Source: Streptacidiphilus sp. 4-A2 (GTDB lineage: Bacteria; Actinomycetota; Actinomycetes; Streptomycetales; Streptomycetaceae). From it: a stretch of DNA of 64,000 nt. This document shows positions 20,174-28,966 of the stretch, in pieces (position 1 is the stretch's first letter; each line of letters starts with the position of its first letter). The notes beneath the pieces are model-generated. The model was not told the DNA's origin. It ran no database searches and worked only from the letters and a program-made list of their open reading frames with translations. Position numbers and translations under genes: made by a program. Location: positions 4,712,001 through 4,776,000 of the forward strand of contig JAAFYY010000001.1 of the NCBI GenBank assembly GCA_014284505.1, written 5' to 3'.

Positions 20174-20705
20174 GACAGCACCTCCAGCCGACCACTTCTG
20201 TCGACCACAGGGCGGTCGAACGGCTCCGTGAGGCGTCCACGTGTTCTGGCTCCCGCCGAATGGATCGAACGGTAGTCATAGGCGTACCAGCCCACGTGGC
20301 CCTCAATCTCCAGCTGGCAGCGCCACTGAACTGGTCGCCCAGCCTCATTCCACGTCCAGGCCCAAGCGACCGCCTCCTGCCAGCCCCCGTCCGCCAGGGC
20401 CACATACAGATCACGCCGACGGACGGAGTAAGGCTCGGCGGGGCAGGGGGCTCCGCACCTAGGAGGCGAACGGGCCAGTCCGGCGGAACCTGCTGGTTAA
20501 GCGAGCGAGCCGGAGGCGAAACTATATCGAACATACGTTCTACTCTAACCGGGTGCAGCAGCTCCGCAAAGGCGAAGCCCCATGTGTGACTGAGCGCTTC
20601 AGTTGGCCACTGAGCGCGAGTCTTGGCCAGTTCTCCGCTCAGCGCTGTAGCGGCCTGTATCCAGTCGCGCTTGCCTCGTCGGGCGCTGAGGATCATGCGA
20701 GGCAC
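20170..20705 (-). CDS. Hypothetical protein, frameshifted
   Basis: About 178 residues if one C is restored near 20448-20452 (in the GGGGG of the plus strand). The upstream half is MPRMILSARRGKRDWIQAATAL ... ALSHTWGFAFAELLHPVRVE. It then joins EPYSVRRRDLYVALADGGWQ and VQWRCQLEIEGHVGWYAYDYRS. The two halves lie in neighbouring frames and join at a homopolymer, so I treat them as one gene. It carries the left copy of the 26-base inverted repeat (20584-20609) inside its coding sequence. It starts back to back with the nuclease gene at 20750. Confidence 0.5.
20584..20609 (+). repeat. Left copy of 26-base inverted repeat
   Basis: GTGTGACTGAGCGC (start of the repeat) through AGTTGGCCA at 20609. The exact reverse complement occurs at 22380-22405. 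The pair brackets the nuclease gene at 20750-22339. This copy encodes WPTEALSHT in the minus-strand gene. Confidence 0.9.
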
Positions 20706-20749
20706 GTACTGTGGCCTCGGCGGTATCTGGGGTGAAAGGAACAGCTGCT

Positions 20750-22339
20750 GTGGGGAATGTGCGGATCACGGATGCGAACCGGTTGTCCATGGTGAAACCG
20801 GACCTGGCCGCAACGCTGAACATCGAGAAGTCCAAGATCACTGCAGATGAGCTGACGGTCGGGTCCAATCGGAAAGTCTGGTGGAACTGCCCGGACTTCC
20901 CTGAGGACGAGCCGGATTGCCCGAAGCACGCACCGTGGGAAGCCGTGGTGAACAACCGCACGGGAGGGTTCCGCAAGCGTTACGGCACCGGCTGCCCCAC
21001 CTGCCGCCTGCGCCAGACCTCCATACAGGAACTGCGATTGAAGGCCGAGCTGCGTACGGTCCTGCCGATCGACGTCGCCCGCGATGCTGTTCAAACCGAT
21101 CGGGTCGAACGGGTCGATATGGTCGTCGAAGCCGACGGCCTGCGCCTGGTCCTTGAGTTCGACGGTTCCTACTACCACGGGACCGAGCAGTCGCGTAGGA
21201 CTGACTGCGCCAAGGCCCGACGGCTGCGCGAGGCCGGTTGGACCGTGGTGCGGATCAGGGAAGCTCCGCTCGATCTCCTCGACCCGACCTACGACGTGCG
21301 CGTCGGCCTTCTCGCCGAACCGGAGTCTGCCGCGGCCGACGTCCTCGACCACTTGGCGGTGCTCCGCGTGGTGAATCCGGCAGCGGCCGAACGCTACCGG
21401 GCCCTGGACGCTCCGCAGGCGGAGGAAACGGCGCGTCGATGGATCCGCGAGCAGATCGGCGAGCAGGCGGCACGGAGACTGGAATACTCGGCGCAGAACG
21501 ACGCGTGGGACTCCATGTTCGAGGCTTTGGTGGCCTACGAGGCCAACGCTGGCGACTGCTACCCCACGGACGAGGCCCGCGTCGACGGGCGAAATCTGGG
21601 GCGATGGTGCCGCAAGCAACGAGGGCTGCAGCGCACCGGCTACCTGCGGGCCGACCGGGCCGAGCGGCTGGCCACGATCGCCACCTGGTCCTCCCAGACT
21701 GCGTTCGAAGCCGAATTCTGGGCCACCTACGACAAGTACGTGTGGCGGGCCGAACTAACGGATCCGCAGGAGCGGGAGCAACGGCTGCCGAGCCGCGATG
21801 CGACCGTGTGGGCTACCAACCTCCGCCGGCGGCGGACGGAGCTGATCGCGCGCGGTGACGACCTGCCGGGTGACCAGGTCGAGGCCATGGAGAAGCTCCC
21901 CGGTTGGTCCTGGGACCCCTACCAGGACGCCCACGACAGGAAAGTCGAGATGATGCAGCAGTTCTGCGCTGTCACCGGTCGGCATGTGTCTTCGATCAAG
22001 CAGCGAGAGGAGTGGAACGGCCACCCCGTGGGAATCTGGCTGAACTCCTGGCGCACCCGCCGCGATGTGCTGTCGGCCTCGCAGGAGGCCGAACTCGCGG
22101 CGTTGCCAGGATGGAGCTGGGACCAGCGCGGAGACCAGTGGACCTCGATGCTCCAGCAACTTGTGAACTTCGGGGCGGAACGAGGGCACATACGGCCAAG
22201 CCTGACCAAAGGCAACGATCAGGAGAAGGCACTCGCCAGATGGAAGCGCAACAACAAGAACCGCCTCCAGGGCCGCGAAGACGACCAAGCCCTCCAACTA
22301 CGAGCGCTACTGGCTCAGTACGGGGAGACCCTGCACTGA
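20750..22339 (+). CDS. Zinc-ribbon / Vsr-like nuclease / helicase-associated-repeat protein
   Basis: Predicted DNA-targeting endonuclease, about 529 residues, not matched to a named system. Order: an N-terminal zinc ribbon with Cys pairs (VWWNCPDFPEDEPDCPKHAPW ... GTGCPTCRLR, residues about 40-90); a Vsr/PD-(D/E)XK-like core (RVDMVVEADG, LVLEFDGSYYHG, GWTVVRIRE, residues about 110-180); then at least three repeats resembling the helicase-associated domain (WDSMFEALVAYEANAGDCYP ... LGRWCRKQRGL; LPGWSWDPYQDAHDRK; LPGWSWDQRGDQWTSML), which bind DNA in other proteins. GTG 20750 follows AAAGGA; GTG 20711 is an alternative. The frame is intact. Flanked by a 26-base inverted repeat. Confidence 0.75.
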   Translation: MGNVRITDANRLSMVKPDLAATLNIEKSKITADELTVGSNRKVWWNCPDFPEDEPDCPKHAPWEAVVNNRTGGFRKRYGTGCPTCRLRQTSIQELRLKAELRTVLPIDVARDAVQTDRVERVDMVVEADGLRLVLEFDGSYYHGTEQSRRTDCAKARRLREAGWTVVRIREAPLDLLDPTYDVRVGLLAEPESAAADVLDHLAVLRVVNPAAAERYRALDAPQAEETARRWIREQIGEQAARRLEYSAQNDAWDSMFEALVAYEANAGDCYPTDEARVDGRNLGRWCRKQRGLQRTGYLRADRAERLATIATWSSQTAFEAEFWATYDKYVWRAELTDPQEREQRLPSRDATVWATNLRRRRTELIARGDDLPGDQVEAMEKLPGWSWDPYQDAHDRKVEMMQQFCAVTGRHVSSIKQREEWNGHPVGIWLNSWRTRRDVLSASQEAELAALPGWSWDQRGDQWTSMLQQLVNFGAERGHIRPSLTKGNDQEKALARWKRNNKNRLQGREDDQALQLRALLAQYGETLH

Positions 22340-22379
22340 CCGCCAGAGGCCCTTACTGGATCACCGACTCCGGCTCAAC

Positions 22380-22405
22380 TGGCCAACTGAAGCGCTCAGT
22401 CACAC
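22380..22405 (-). repeat. Right copy of 26-base inverted repeat
   Basis: Exact reverse complement of 20584-20609, placed 41 bases after the nuclease stop codon. Part of it (22388-22401) also forms the left arm of the terminator hairpin. Confidence 0.9.
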
Positions 22406-22426
22406 CGTCTACGACTGAGCGCTTCA
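22388..22426 (+). terminator. Terminator after the nuclease gene
   Basis: TGAAGCGCTCAGTC (22388-22401) pairs perfectly with GACTGAGCGCTTCA (22413-22426); the loop is 11 bases. So the core of the inverted repeat occurs three times around this gene. Confidence 0.6.
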
Positions 22427-22539
22427 GGCGGCGAGTGAGCGGTTCACATAGCGAGGTGAGTGTTCCGTCCTTCAGGTCGGCCTCAGCGTTGCTGGCACGG
22501 GTGGTCCAGAAGCGCTAGTCCAACCGCTGACGACGAGCA

Positions 22540-23044
22540 ATGCGCCCTGCTCAACTCGCCAAGATGCTGTGGCCCGGCTCCCGGATCGGTGTCACTGTGG
22601 ATGGAGAGGTGGTCTCCATGGCGAACTCGTTCAGCATCCTCGCGACCCATTTGGATCTGCACATGATCGGCCCCGGGTCGGTTCTCCCTTGCGACGTTCC
22701 GGACAATGAGTTGCCAGTGCTGGAGAGTACGGCTTTGGTGGATCAGCTCAGAGGGCGGAAGTTGCTGCACTTTGTTGCGGCGGACCGGGTGGGCTCCTTC
22801 CGCTCTGGAGCCTCGCGTCCGATCTTCGTAACGCCTACCCCCTACCCTCGGGACGAAGTGATCGGGGCCCTCGCCCTTCCCGGCGCCGGGTATCGCGCGG
22901 GCATGTCATCGTCTTGGAACCGGCGAGGTTGGAGCGAGTTGCCGGCCCCAGGCACGTCGCCTGGGGGCGCGGCATCGATACATACTCCTCGACGGCTTCA
23001 AGGAAGAGGCGATGGCCAGCAAATGGGAGGTGGAGTTGCAGTGA
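22540..23044 (+). CDS. Hypothetical protein, possible toxin of a gene pair
   Basis: About 168 residues, reconstructed through two indels near 22880-22900 and 22975. N terminus MRPAQLAKMLWPGSRIGVTVDG; middle LRGRKLLHFVAADRVGSF and PIFVTPTPYPRDEVI; end VIVLEPARLERVAGPRH ... YILLDGFKEEAMASKWEVELQ. Alternating hydrophobic residues suggest a beta-rich fold. It overlaps the next gene (GTGA at 23041-23044). A short protein coupled to a 138-residue partner fits a toxin with immunity or antitoxin, but no catalytic motif is recognised. Confidence 0.5.
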
Positions 23045-23457
23045 CGACGGTTGACGAAGCATGGGTCCGTTGGTCCGAGCTCATGGATTCCCAGCTTACT
23101 GGGGCGGCCAAAGGTGCAGAATTGCCCGAATCCTTCCGCTTGATCACTCACGGCGGAGATCGTCATGGGGCGTTGGAGTGGACCTACTATTCGCAGAGCA
23201 CCAGTGACGACACCATGGACCGCCTCATCTCGATCGCGGTCATTCCCCACGTGCAGTGGGAATTCGGTACCTTCGAGTTTTGGTTCGGAGGCCGACGGGA
23301 GGACCGCTACACGCGCCGCTTGGCGTCGTCCCTGGAAGTTTCACTCAAGGAGCCCGATTGGCAAGCGATCACTGCCGCCCTGGATGACGCAGTGGATCAG
23401 GCATTGTCCGTGGCAGAGACCCACTTGAACACCGTTCTACCCGCCGCTCCCTTCTGA
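23041..23457 (+). CDS. Hypothetical protein, possible immunity partner
   Basis: 138 residues, acidic, intact frame. Reads VTTVDEAWVRWSELMDSQLTG, then ESFRLITHGGDRHGALEWTYYSQS and HVQWEFGTFEFWFGGRREDRY, ending HLNTVLPAAPF. The aromatic beta-strand-like middle and acidic helices resemble small immunity proteins in general style only. GTG 23041 overlaps the upstream stop codon, so it is translated together with the gene at 22540. Confidence 0.6.
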   Translation: MTTVDEAWVRWSELMDSQLTGAAKGAELPESFRLITHGGDRHGALEWTYYSQSTSDDTMDRLISIAVIPHVQWEFGTFEFWFGGRREDRYTRRLASSLEVSLKEPDWQAITAALDDAVDQALSVAETHLNTVLPAAPF

Positions 23458-23865
23458 GCCGGGGGGACGGCCCGGGTTCCGACCCGCCATTCCAGTTTGC
23501 CGTGACGGGCGGGGCGCTTCACGCTGAAGAACGGCCGGCTCGGTCCGTCGTCGGGGTGGTCTTGGTCGTGCGCGGTGCTGACCCGCGCGTCTGTCGGGTC
23601 GGAGAAGGGCTTCGAGGGTACGCAGTGCTGCCCAACGAATGGCGCTGTTCCGCGCGAAGGCGGAGCCGAGAACTACAGCCACGAATGTCAGCAGCAGCAC
23701 GCTGCCAGTCGCCGTGAGCAGCACCCGGCATACCGTTCCCTCTGGGCCCCGTGGCACCAGTGCTACCGCAGCCGCAACTGTTGGGGTCCAAGGAAAGCGC
23801 CCGCCTGACCTCGATCTGCGCCACGACATGTTTGCTCCGCGTAGTGTCGTCCGGTTCTGACACAC
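23437..23865 (-). CDS. Possible small membrane protein
   Basis: A minus-strand frame with one clear hydrophobic segment (VCRVLLTATGSVLLLTFVAVVLGSAFA) followed by NSAIRWAALRTLEALLR. The part after that is Arg/Pro-rich and probably off-frame. It overlaps the tail of the gene at 23,041 slightly, so its real end is likely earlier. Low confidence. Confidence 0.3.
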   Translation of the reverse strand: MCQNRTTLRGANMSWRRSRSGGRFPWTPTVAAAVALVPRGPEGTVCRVLLTATGSVLLLTFVAVVLGSAFARNSAIRWAALRTLEALLRPDRRAGQHRARPRPPRRRTEPAVLQREAPRPSRQTGMAGRNPGRPPGSEGSGG

Positions 23866-23880
23866 CTATCTCGCCAGAGG

Positions 23881-25064
23881 ATGCGGGGCGGATTCAGTGA
23901 ACTTCGCGGGGTTCTATTGCATAGCCTTGGCAGCGTGGCACGTAGCGATCCGAGTCCAGCCGACGCAGCTGTACTTGCGGCACTGGCAGGACATGGCCTC
24001 TATGCGTCAGCAGCGCGTTTGGAGCGTTGGCGAGCAGCGGGACTACTTCCGCCCTACCCCGGCGCTGGCTAGGCCGCGGGAGAGGGTCAATAGCCGAGGC
24101 CACGAGAGAGCACGTCGAGATCGCCGCGATGCTGACCCGCCACACTGCCCAGGGGCGCGACCTGCGATGGTCCGTACTGAGCTGGTTCCGCGGCGTCGCA
24201 ATGGAGCACGCGACGGACGGGGAGCCCGCACCTCAGCCTCCGATGGAAGCGGTGAAAGAAGCACTGGCCTGGGCACTTCCGCAGCTGGCAGCAGTGCGAT
24301 TTCTGTCGATGGCAGCGCAGGCGCACACCGAAGAACAGGCGGACGCCTTCCATATCTACGCCGAGAATCAGCGACACCAGTGGGGCCGTCCCCATCTCCT
24401 TGACCCCGAGGGTCTACGTGGACATATCCTCGCTGGCCAGGATGCTCCTTCCGACGCTGCCAACCGCGGCACCGGGACGGCATTGATCCACCTCAGTGCC
24501 GCAGCGGGGCTCGGCGGGCAAGGTATCGGCGCAGACCTTCTAGCCGAAGCGCTGGCCGGCAGCGGGCTCCTGCCCCAGGTCTCACGCGAGATGTGGGAGG
24601 AGGTGCTGACCCAAGCGGAGCTGGAAGGCAGACCCCTGGTGCCCGAGAACCTGATAGTCGATCCACTTGAACGGGCACTCCTGGCAAGTGGCGAAGATCT
24701 ACTGAAAGCCCGCGATACGGCCGTCCAGCTCTCTGGGTATGGGAGTTTGCTCGTGATGCACGGGTTGCTACTGCCCAGGACACCGGGCCTGGACTTACTT
24801 TTCAGACTCATCAACGACCTGGGCGTCGGCCAGGCTCTCATTGGCATGGCCGCCGGGTGTTGGAAGCCCCAGAGCTTCGCGCAAACTCTTGTGGTGTGTT
24901 TCGACCCTTATTACGCATGGTTGTGCAATCAACTCGCGGCGCAGGTAGCAGCTGGCCCTCCGCTCTTCCGCAGAGCCGGCGAGGACACCGCCGAAGCGTT
25001 CATGCAGGACTGGCTGGCGAGCATCAAGGACCTTTCATCGCGCGATGCCAGCGATTGCCATTGA
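23881..25064 (+). CDS. Streptomyces hypothetical with MerR-like N-terminal region
   Basis: About 394 residues once a frame break near 24040 is repaired. The N terminus VLAALAGHGLYASAARLERWRAAGLLP then RRWLGRGRGSIAE looks like the winged-helix start of MerR-type proteins. It continues EIAAMLTRHTAQGRDLRWSVLSWFRG, a phrase seen in a family of Streptomyces proteins of unknown role. The remainder is helical and soluble. ATG 23881 or GTG 23935 may start it. It converges on the nuclease gene at 25,076, only 11 bases away. Confidence 0.55.
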
Positions 25065-25075
25065 CGGCGACCACG

Positions 25076-26016
25076 TCAGTGCTGATAACGGTTGGCAAGC
25101 CGAACGAAGAAGTCGTCTAGCAAGGCCGCAGCAGCATCTCGGTCTTCCAACTCTGCGCCCCCGAAGCGGTAAACCTCGTAGCCGCGCAGCCTCAGCTGCC
25201 GATCCTCCGCAACCATGCCCGCGTAACGGCGAGAGTCAGCGATGTGGGTCTTCTCGTCGGCGTAGTGCTGCTTTCCATCGAGTTCGATGACCACGCGGAT
25301 GCGATTGGGGAAGAGCAGAAGAAAGTCCATACGCTGACGCGGCAACGCCGAACTGCGCGGCCCGAGCTCTCGGCGTGTGTACGGGTCGTAGTGCAGGTAG
25401 ACCTGGGGTATCAGCGCAGGGATGTCAGCGCCAACATCGACGTACCGTTGACTGTAACGACGCAGAATCACCATCTCCGCATCGTTGAGGGACTGCCCCA
25501 GCCGGGCGTACAGACTCTGCGAGACCTTGTCATCGGTCCAGCCCGACAGACCCTCTCGGTCGGCCCACCACTCCGTGAGCTGACGCCACGTGAGTCCGCC
25601 AGCATCGAGTGGCCGATCGTAGACTAGGCAAAAGTCAGCGTTTGCGACGACTTGAACGTCATTGTTGATCGCGTCGCTGAGGACCATCCGGTGCTTCGGG
25701 CCATCCGCGGCGAAGATGAGGTTCTTCGGCTGGCCAGCCACCCCTACCGGGCTGACCTGAGCGATCAGGTCCCGCAGTTCCGAGGCGTCATGCTGCTCGT
25801 CCAGTTGCATGGCGAAGGTGACCAGTTCCGCGAGCGATCTCCCTTGTAGGCGGGAGACTACATAAGCGCGCTTGCTGTGGAAGGCAACATCATCGGGGGC
25901 ACCGGCGGTTGCAGCCCCATCTCGACACAGATCTCCTCGACCGTGTCGGAGTTGAACCGCTCTTTGAAGAAGACACCGATCGCTTCGCGCAGCACGCGCA
26001 CGGTCACCAGCGGCAC
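25076..26016 (-). CDS. DUF559/Vsr-like nuclease domain protein
   Basis: About 313 residues. The C-terminal third is a PD-(D/E)XK nuclease of the DUF559/Vsr type: RMDFLLLFPNRIRVVIELDGKQHYAD (Asp and Glu-x-Asp-Gly-Lys), a spacer, then YEVYRFGGAEL. The N-terminal part is helical (REAIGVFFKERFNSDTVEEIC, AYVVSRLQGRSLAELVTFAMQL) and could sense a signal, as in AbiJ-type proteins. GTG 26016 follows GGAGG at a 6-base gap. One C is missing near 25887-25891 (PPVPP-DDVAFHSKRAY). It is divergent from the gene at 26158. Likely a defence nuclease. Confidence 0.65.
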
Positions 26017-26157
26017 GGTCCCCCTCCCTCGAACACCAGGCTTGCATGCTACGGGCGAGGGCAGCATCTCGCACCACTGCGGCATCCTGCCGCCGTCCTC
26101 CGGAGTGCTAACGAAAATCCACCCCTCGCACAGGCCGAAGCCCGTAATGTCCCTTAC

Positions 26158-26948
26158 ATGGCGATGGAAGCGAGCAAGGATCACGCTGAAGAGTTCGTAC
26201 GTACTTGCATCTCTCGCACTCTCGGTGTTCCAGTACATGCCCACGACGACGGCAGTCGTCAGAGCATGTACGACCTGGAGATCCGCTACCCCGATCGGCG
26301 GGCGGCCCCGGTAGAAGTGACCTCAGACGTAGACCAGCGGGTTGCCAGTACTCTCGGCACACTCCACAAGATGTACGACCAGAACGCCTGGGTCGCCCCG
26401 TCCTTGCAGCTCAACTGGTCGCTCCAGGCCATACAGAACCCGAACCTCAAGCAGTTGAAGCGGCACGCGGAGACGCAGCTGCGGGCTCTGGAATTGGCAG
26501 GTCTAACTCAGTTCGAGAGTCAGCAGTACGGATGGCCGGGCGACAGCGAGGAAGTTACCGTCGCAGTGCAGACCCTGGCTCGGTGCGGTGTCGAGCGGGC
26601 GCATTCGGCGCGCGCCCAGAAGTTGCGCAGATCTGGGTGCACACGACGCTGGGCGGCGGGGCGTGGGACGGTTCGGCAGAATGCATCGTCCAATGGATCA
26701 ACGACTTCACTGCCGATCCGCACTGCGCCGACAACCTTGGCAAAATTGCTGTTCCGGGAGCCACGGAAGGGCACCTCGCGGTCTACGCGCACATGAGCGC
26801 GGTGCCGTGGGGGGTGTGGAGGGCGTTGATCGACCACCATGAGAGCGGCGTTGTACCGCAAGGCCCACCCACACTGCCCCTACCATCACGCATCTGTGGC
26901 TTTTCCCGGCACCTGGCGACTCCACAGGAATGGCTTACGACCCGGTAG
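26158..26948 (+). CDS. Hypothetical protein, possible restriction-like domain
   Basis: About 263 residues. ATG 26158 begins MAMEASKDHAEEFVRTCISRTL. Then SRQSMYDLEIRYPDRRAAPVEVTSD resembles the Asp ... Glu-x-Thr/Lys core of PD-(D/E)XK folds. One base is missing near 26630; after it VAQIWVHTTLGGGAWDG, CADNLGKIAVPGATEGHLAVY and VPWGVWRALIDH follow, ending WLTTR. Phrases like these occur in Streptomyces proteins of unknown role. The 142-base gap to the divergent nuclease gene could hold both promoters. No other function can be named. Confidence 0.5.
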
Positions 26949-27207
26949 TGGGCTGGTACAGGTTCGAGACCCCAGAAATTGAACAAGCGGGAGCTAGTAC
27001 ATCCGGCCTCTCAGGAGTCTGGTACTCGCTGGCGAGTATCCGCTCAGTCCGGAGTGACTGGTACGTCTGATTCTTGCCGCGATGTCACCGCGCGGTCGCA
27101 AACAAAGATATTGCCGAGCGGCACAGAAACGGTCAAGCTGGTAACAGTAGGCCGGATTTTCGCCGTCTGATTAGGTGCGTAAGGCGCGCACGGAAGGCGG
27201 GACTTGG

Positions 27208-28647
27208 GTGAGCCAGCAGCGAGGAGCGCGGTTGGGTGCAGCGATCGGCACTTGGTTTACAGCAGTGACAGCCGGCCCGATCGGCCATCCAAATTCAAGC
27301 GAGACTTTGAAGCACCTCGCCGAGAACCCGATGTGGGAAGAGGTCCGGCAAGAAGTGGCCTCCCTTGCTTCCTACGAGCGACGCCCGGACCTGTACCAGC
27401 GGGCCTTCACCAAACGCCGGGGCGAACTGATCCAAAGGCAGCCGACGCTCTCGAACCACTGGCTGCTGCACACCTCGGGTCTGGCCGCGGCAGCCCAAGC
27501 CGCGTCCCGGGAGGAGGACGGGAACAGGATCGGCATAGAAGAAGTCGCCGCAGAGTTCGCCCGGTTCGTCACCGATCCAGCCCCGGTGTGTGAGGACTGG
27601 TTGCTGCTAGATGCAGAGCTCCCCGACGACTGTCGCGTCCCCATAGGCGAGTGGACGCTGGAGCGGGTGACGCAAGAGCGACTGGAGACACTGCGGCCGA
27701 CGGGCGTGCTGGGCCAGTTCCGGCCCTTCGAGCTGGGTTCCGAACACTTGCAGGGAGCTGCGTTCCTGCACCGGAAGACTGACAGGCACCCGTCGCGGTC
27801 GTTCTTCCGGCTACCGCTGATGCATGCCCGCCCGCATGTGCAATACGCGGACCCACAGGTCGTTATGGCGCTGTGGTCCCCTGAACCAGTCCATCTGGAC
27901 GCTATCTACTCCAGGGAGGGCAGCCAACAGACCGTCAATCTGCATGGTGGCGTCCCGGTGGAGGAGCAATCAAGCGATGGTGAGACCTTTTGGCAACAGC
28001 GCACCATCGGCCCGTTCGAAGTAGAGGACGGCCTCGCCTTCTCAATCTTCTGCGACCGAGTAGGAATGCTGATGGCCGCGGCGAGAAACGAGCTGACGAA
28101 GGGAAAGAAGGCAACTGCTCGCGCACAGCGACTGGGCCTCGCAGCAGAGCATCTGGTGCAAGCAACACACGCCACCTACGGCAACCATACGGTGATGGAC
28201 GGCATGGTCGAAGAGTTGGTCACGCACTACGTGATCGCTCTGGAGGCGCTTCTGTCCGACGGAGACTCAGGCGACTTGGCCCGCAAGGTCATCCAACGCA
28301 CCGCAGCCCTGCATCTGTCGGACGCCAGTCGCGTGGGGGTGGCCGAACTCGCGGGAAGGGCCTACCGGGCCCGATCTCACTACGCCCACGGCTCACCGCC
28401 CCCTAAGGACAATCCATTCGGGGAGCGGGATCTCGTCCTGTTGCGGAAGCTCACGCTCCAAGTCATGCTCCGGTGGCTCATCCTATGGAAGTCCGATGAG
28501 ACCCACGGTGCGATGCTGGACCAGTCTCTGCTTTCTCGTCAGCTTCACCAACTGCACGTGGAGAAACCGCTGCGGGACTTCTACGCGGCTACCCGCCGTC
28601 GAGCATCCCGGCCGACATCCGTCGAACAGGGCCTGGGTCAGGCGTGA
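27208..28647 (+). CDS. HEPN-domain protein (Apea-like)
   Basis: About 479 residues, intact frame. The C-terminal quarter has the HEPN signature: helical VTHYVIALEALLSD, then KVIQRTAALHL and YRARSHYAHGSPP, where Arg-x4-6-His marks RNase-type HEPN domains of the Apea-like group. The N-terminal 300 residues are unrecognised (CEDWLLLDAELPDDCRVPIGEW; PHVQYADPQVVMALWSP). The GTG at 27208 (VSQQRGARLG) has GAAGG upstream; the frame is open from 27175. HEPN proteins often act as RNases in antiphage and toxin systems. It stands alone, followed by a hairpin. Confidence 0.65.
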   Translation: MSQQRGARLGAAIGTWFTAVTAGPIGHPNSSETLKHLAENPMWEEVRQEVASLASYERRPDLYQRAFTKRRGELIQRQPTLSNHWLLHTSGLAAAAQAASREEDGNRIGIEEVAAEFARFVTDPAPVCEDWLLLDAELPDDCRVPIGEWTLERVTQERLETLRPTGVLGQFRPFELGSEHLQGAAFLHRKTDRHPSRSFFRLPLMHARPHVQYADPQVVMALWSPEPVHLDAIYSREGSQQTVNLHGGVPVEEQSSDGETFWQQRTIGPFEVEDGLAFSIFCDRVGMLMAAARNELTKGKKATARAQRLGLAAEHLVQATHATYGNHTVMDGMVEELVTHYVIALEALLSDGDSGDLARKVIQRTAALHLSDASRVGVAELAGRAYRARSHYAHGSPPPKDNPFGERDLVLLRKLTLQVMLRWLILWKSDETHGAMLDQSLLSRQLHQLHVEKPLRDFYAATRRRASRPTSVEQGLGQA

Positions 28648-28898
28648 CTGACCCCGGTACCGAATCCTGAACCAGCGATCGGGGCCACCGGTATGGGAGT
28701 GTCGCGGCAACGGTGGATCAACTCGCCCCCGCCACCCCTGACCACAGGGGATGGCGCCCCCAGAAATCCGCGCTGACCAGGCGAGATCTCCAGTGATCTT
28801 CCAGAAGGCCGATGAAGATCTTGTCGAGGGGCTGTCCGACTGCTGGCCGGGCGCCCCCTTTGTCAATCTGGTGGCTGGGGTGAGTTGCCAGATGTGCC

Positions 28899-28941
28899 CT
28901 CCCGGCTGGCAGGCCGTCACGACCTGCCAGCCGCCCGGGAG
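28899..28941. terminator. Bidirectional terminator hairpin
   Basis: CTCCCGGCTGGCAGG (28899-28913) pairs with CCTGCCAGCC (28923-28932) and, past two bases, CCGGGAG. It separates the convergent HEPN and HNH genes. The rest of 28,648-28,966 shows no gene. Confidence 0.65.
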
Positions 28942-28966
28942 GTCGTCCCAGCTAGCGCGGCCCTGC

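Noticed and set aside
20584..22405. Insertion sequence bounded by inverted repeats
   Set aside because: No transposase is encoded, and the left repeat is part of a neighbouring coding sequence.
26949..26985. Sequence GGTTCGAGACC looks like a tRNA T arm
   Set aside because: The arms beside it do not pair and no acceptor or anticodon stem can be found around it.
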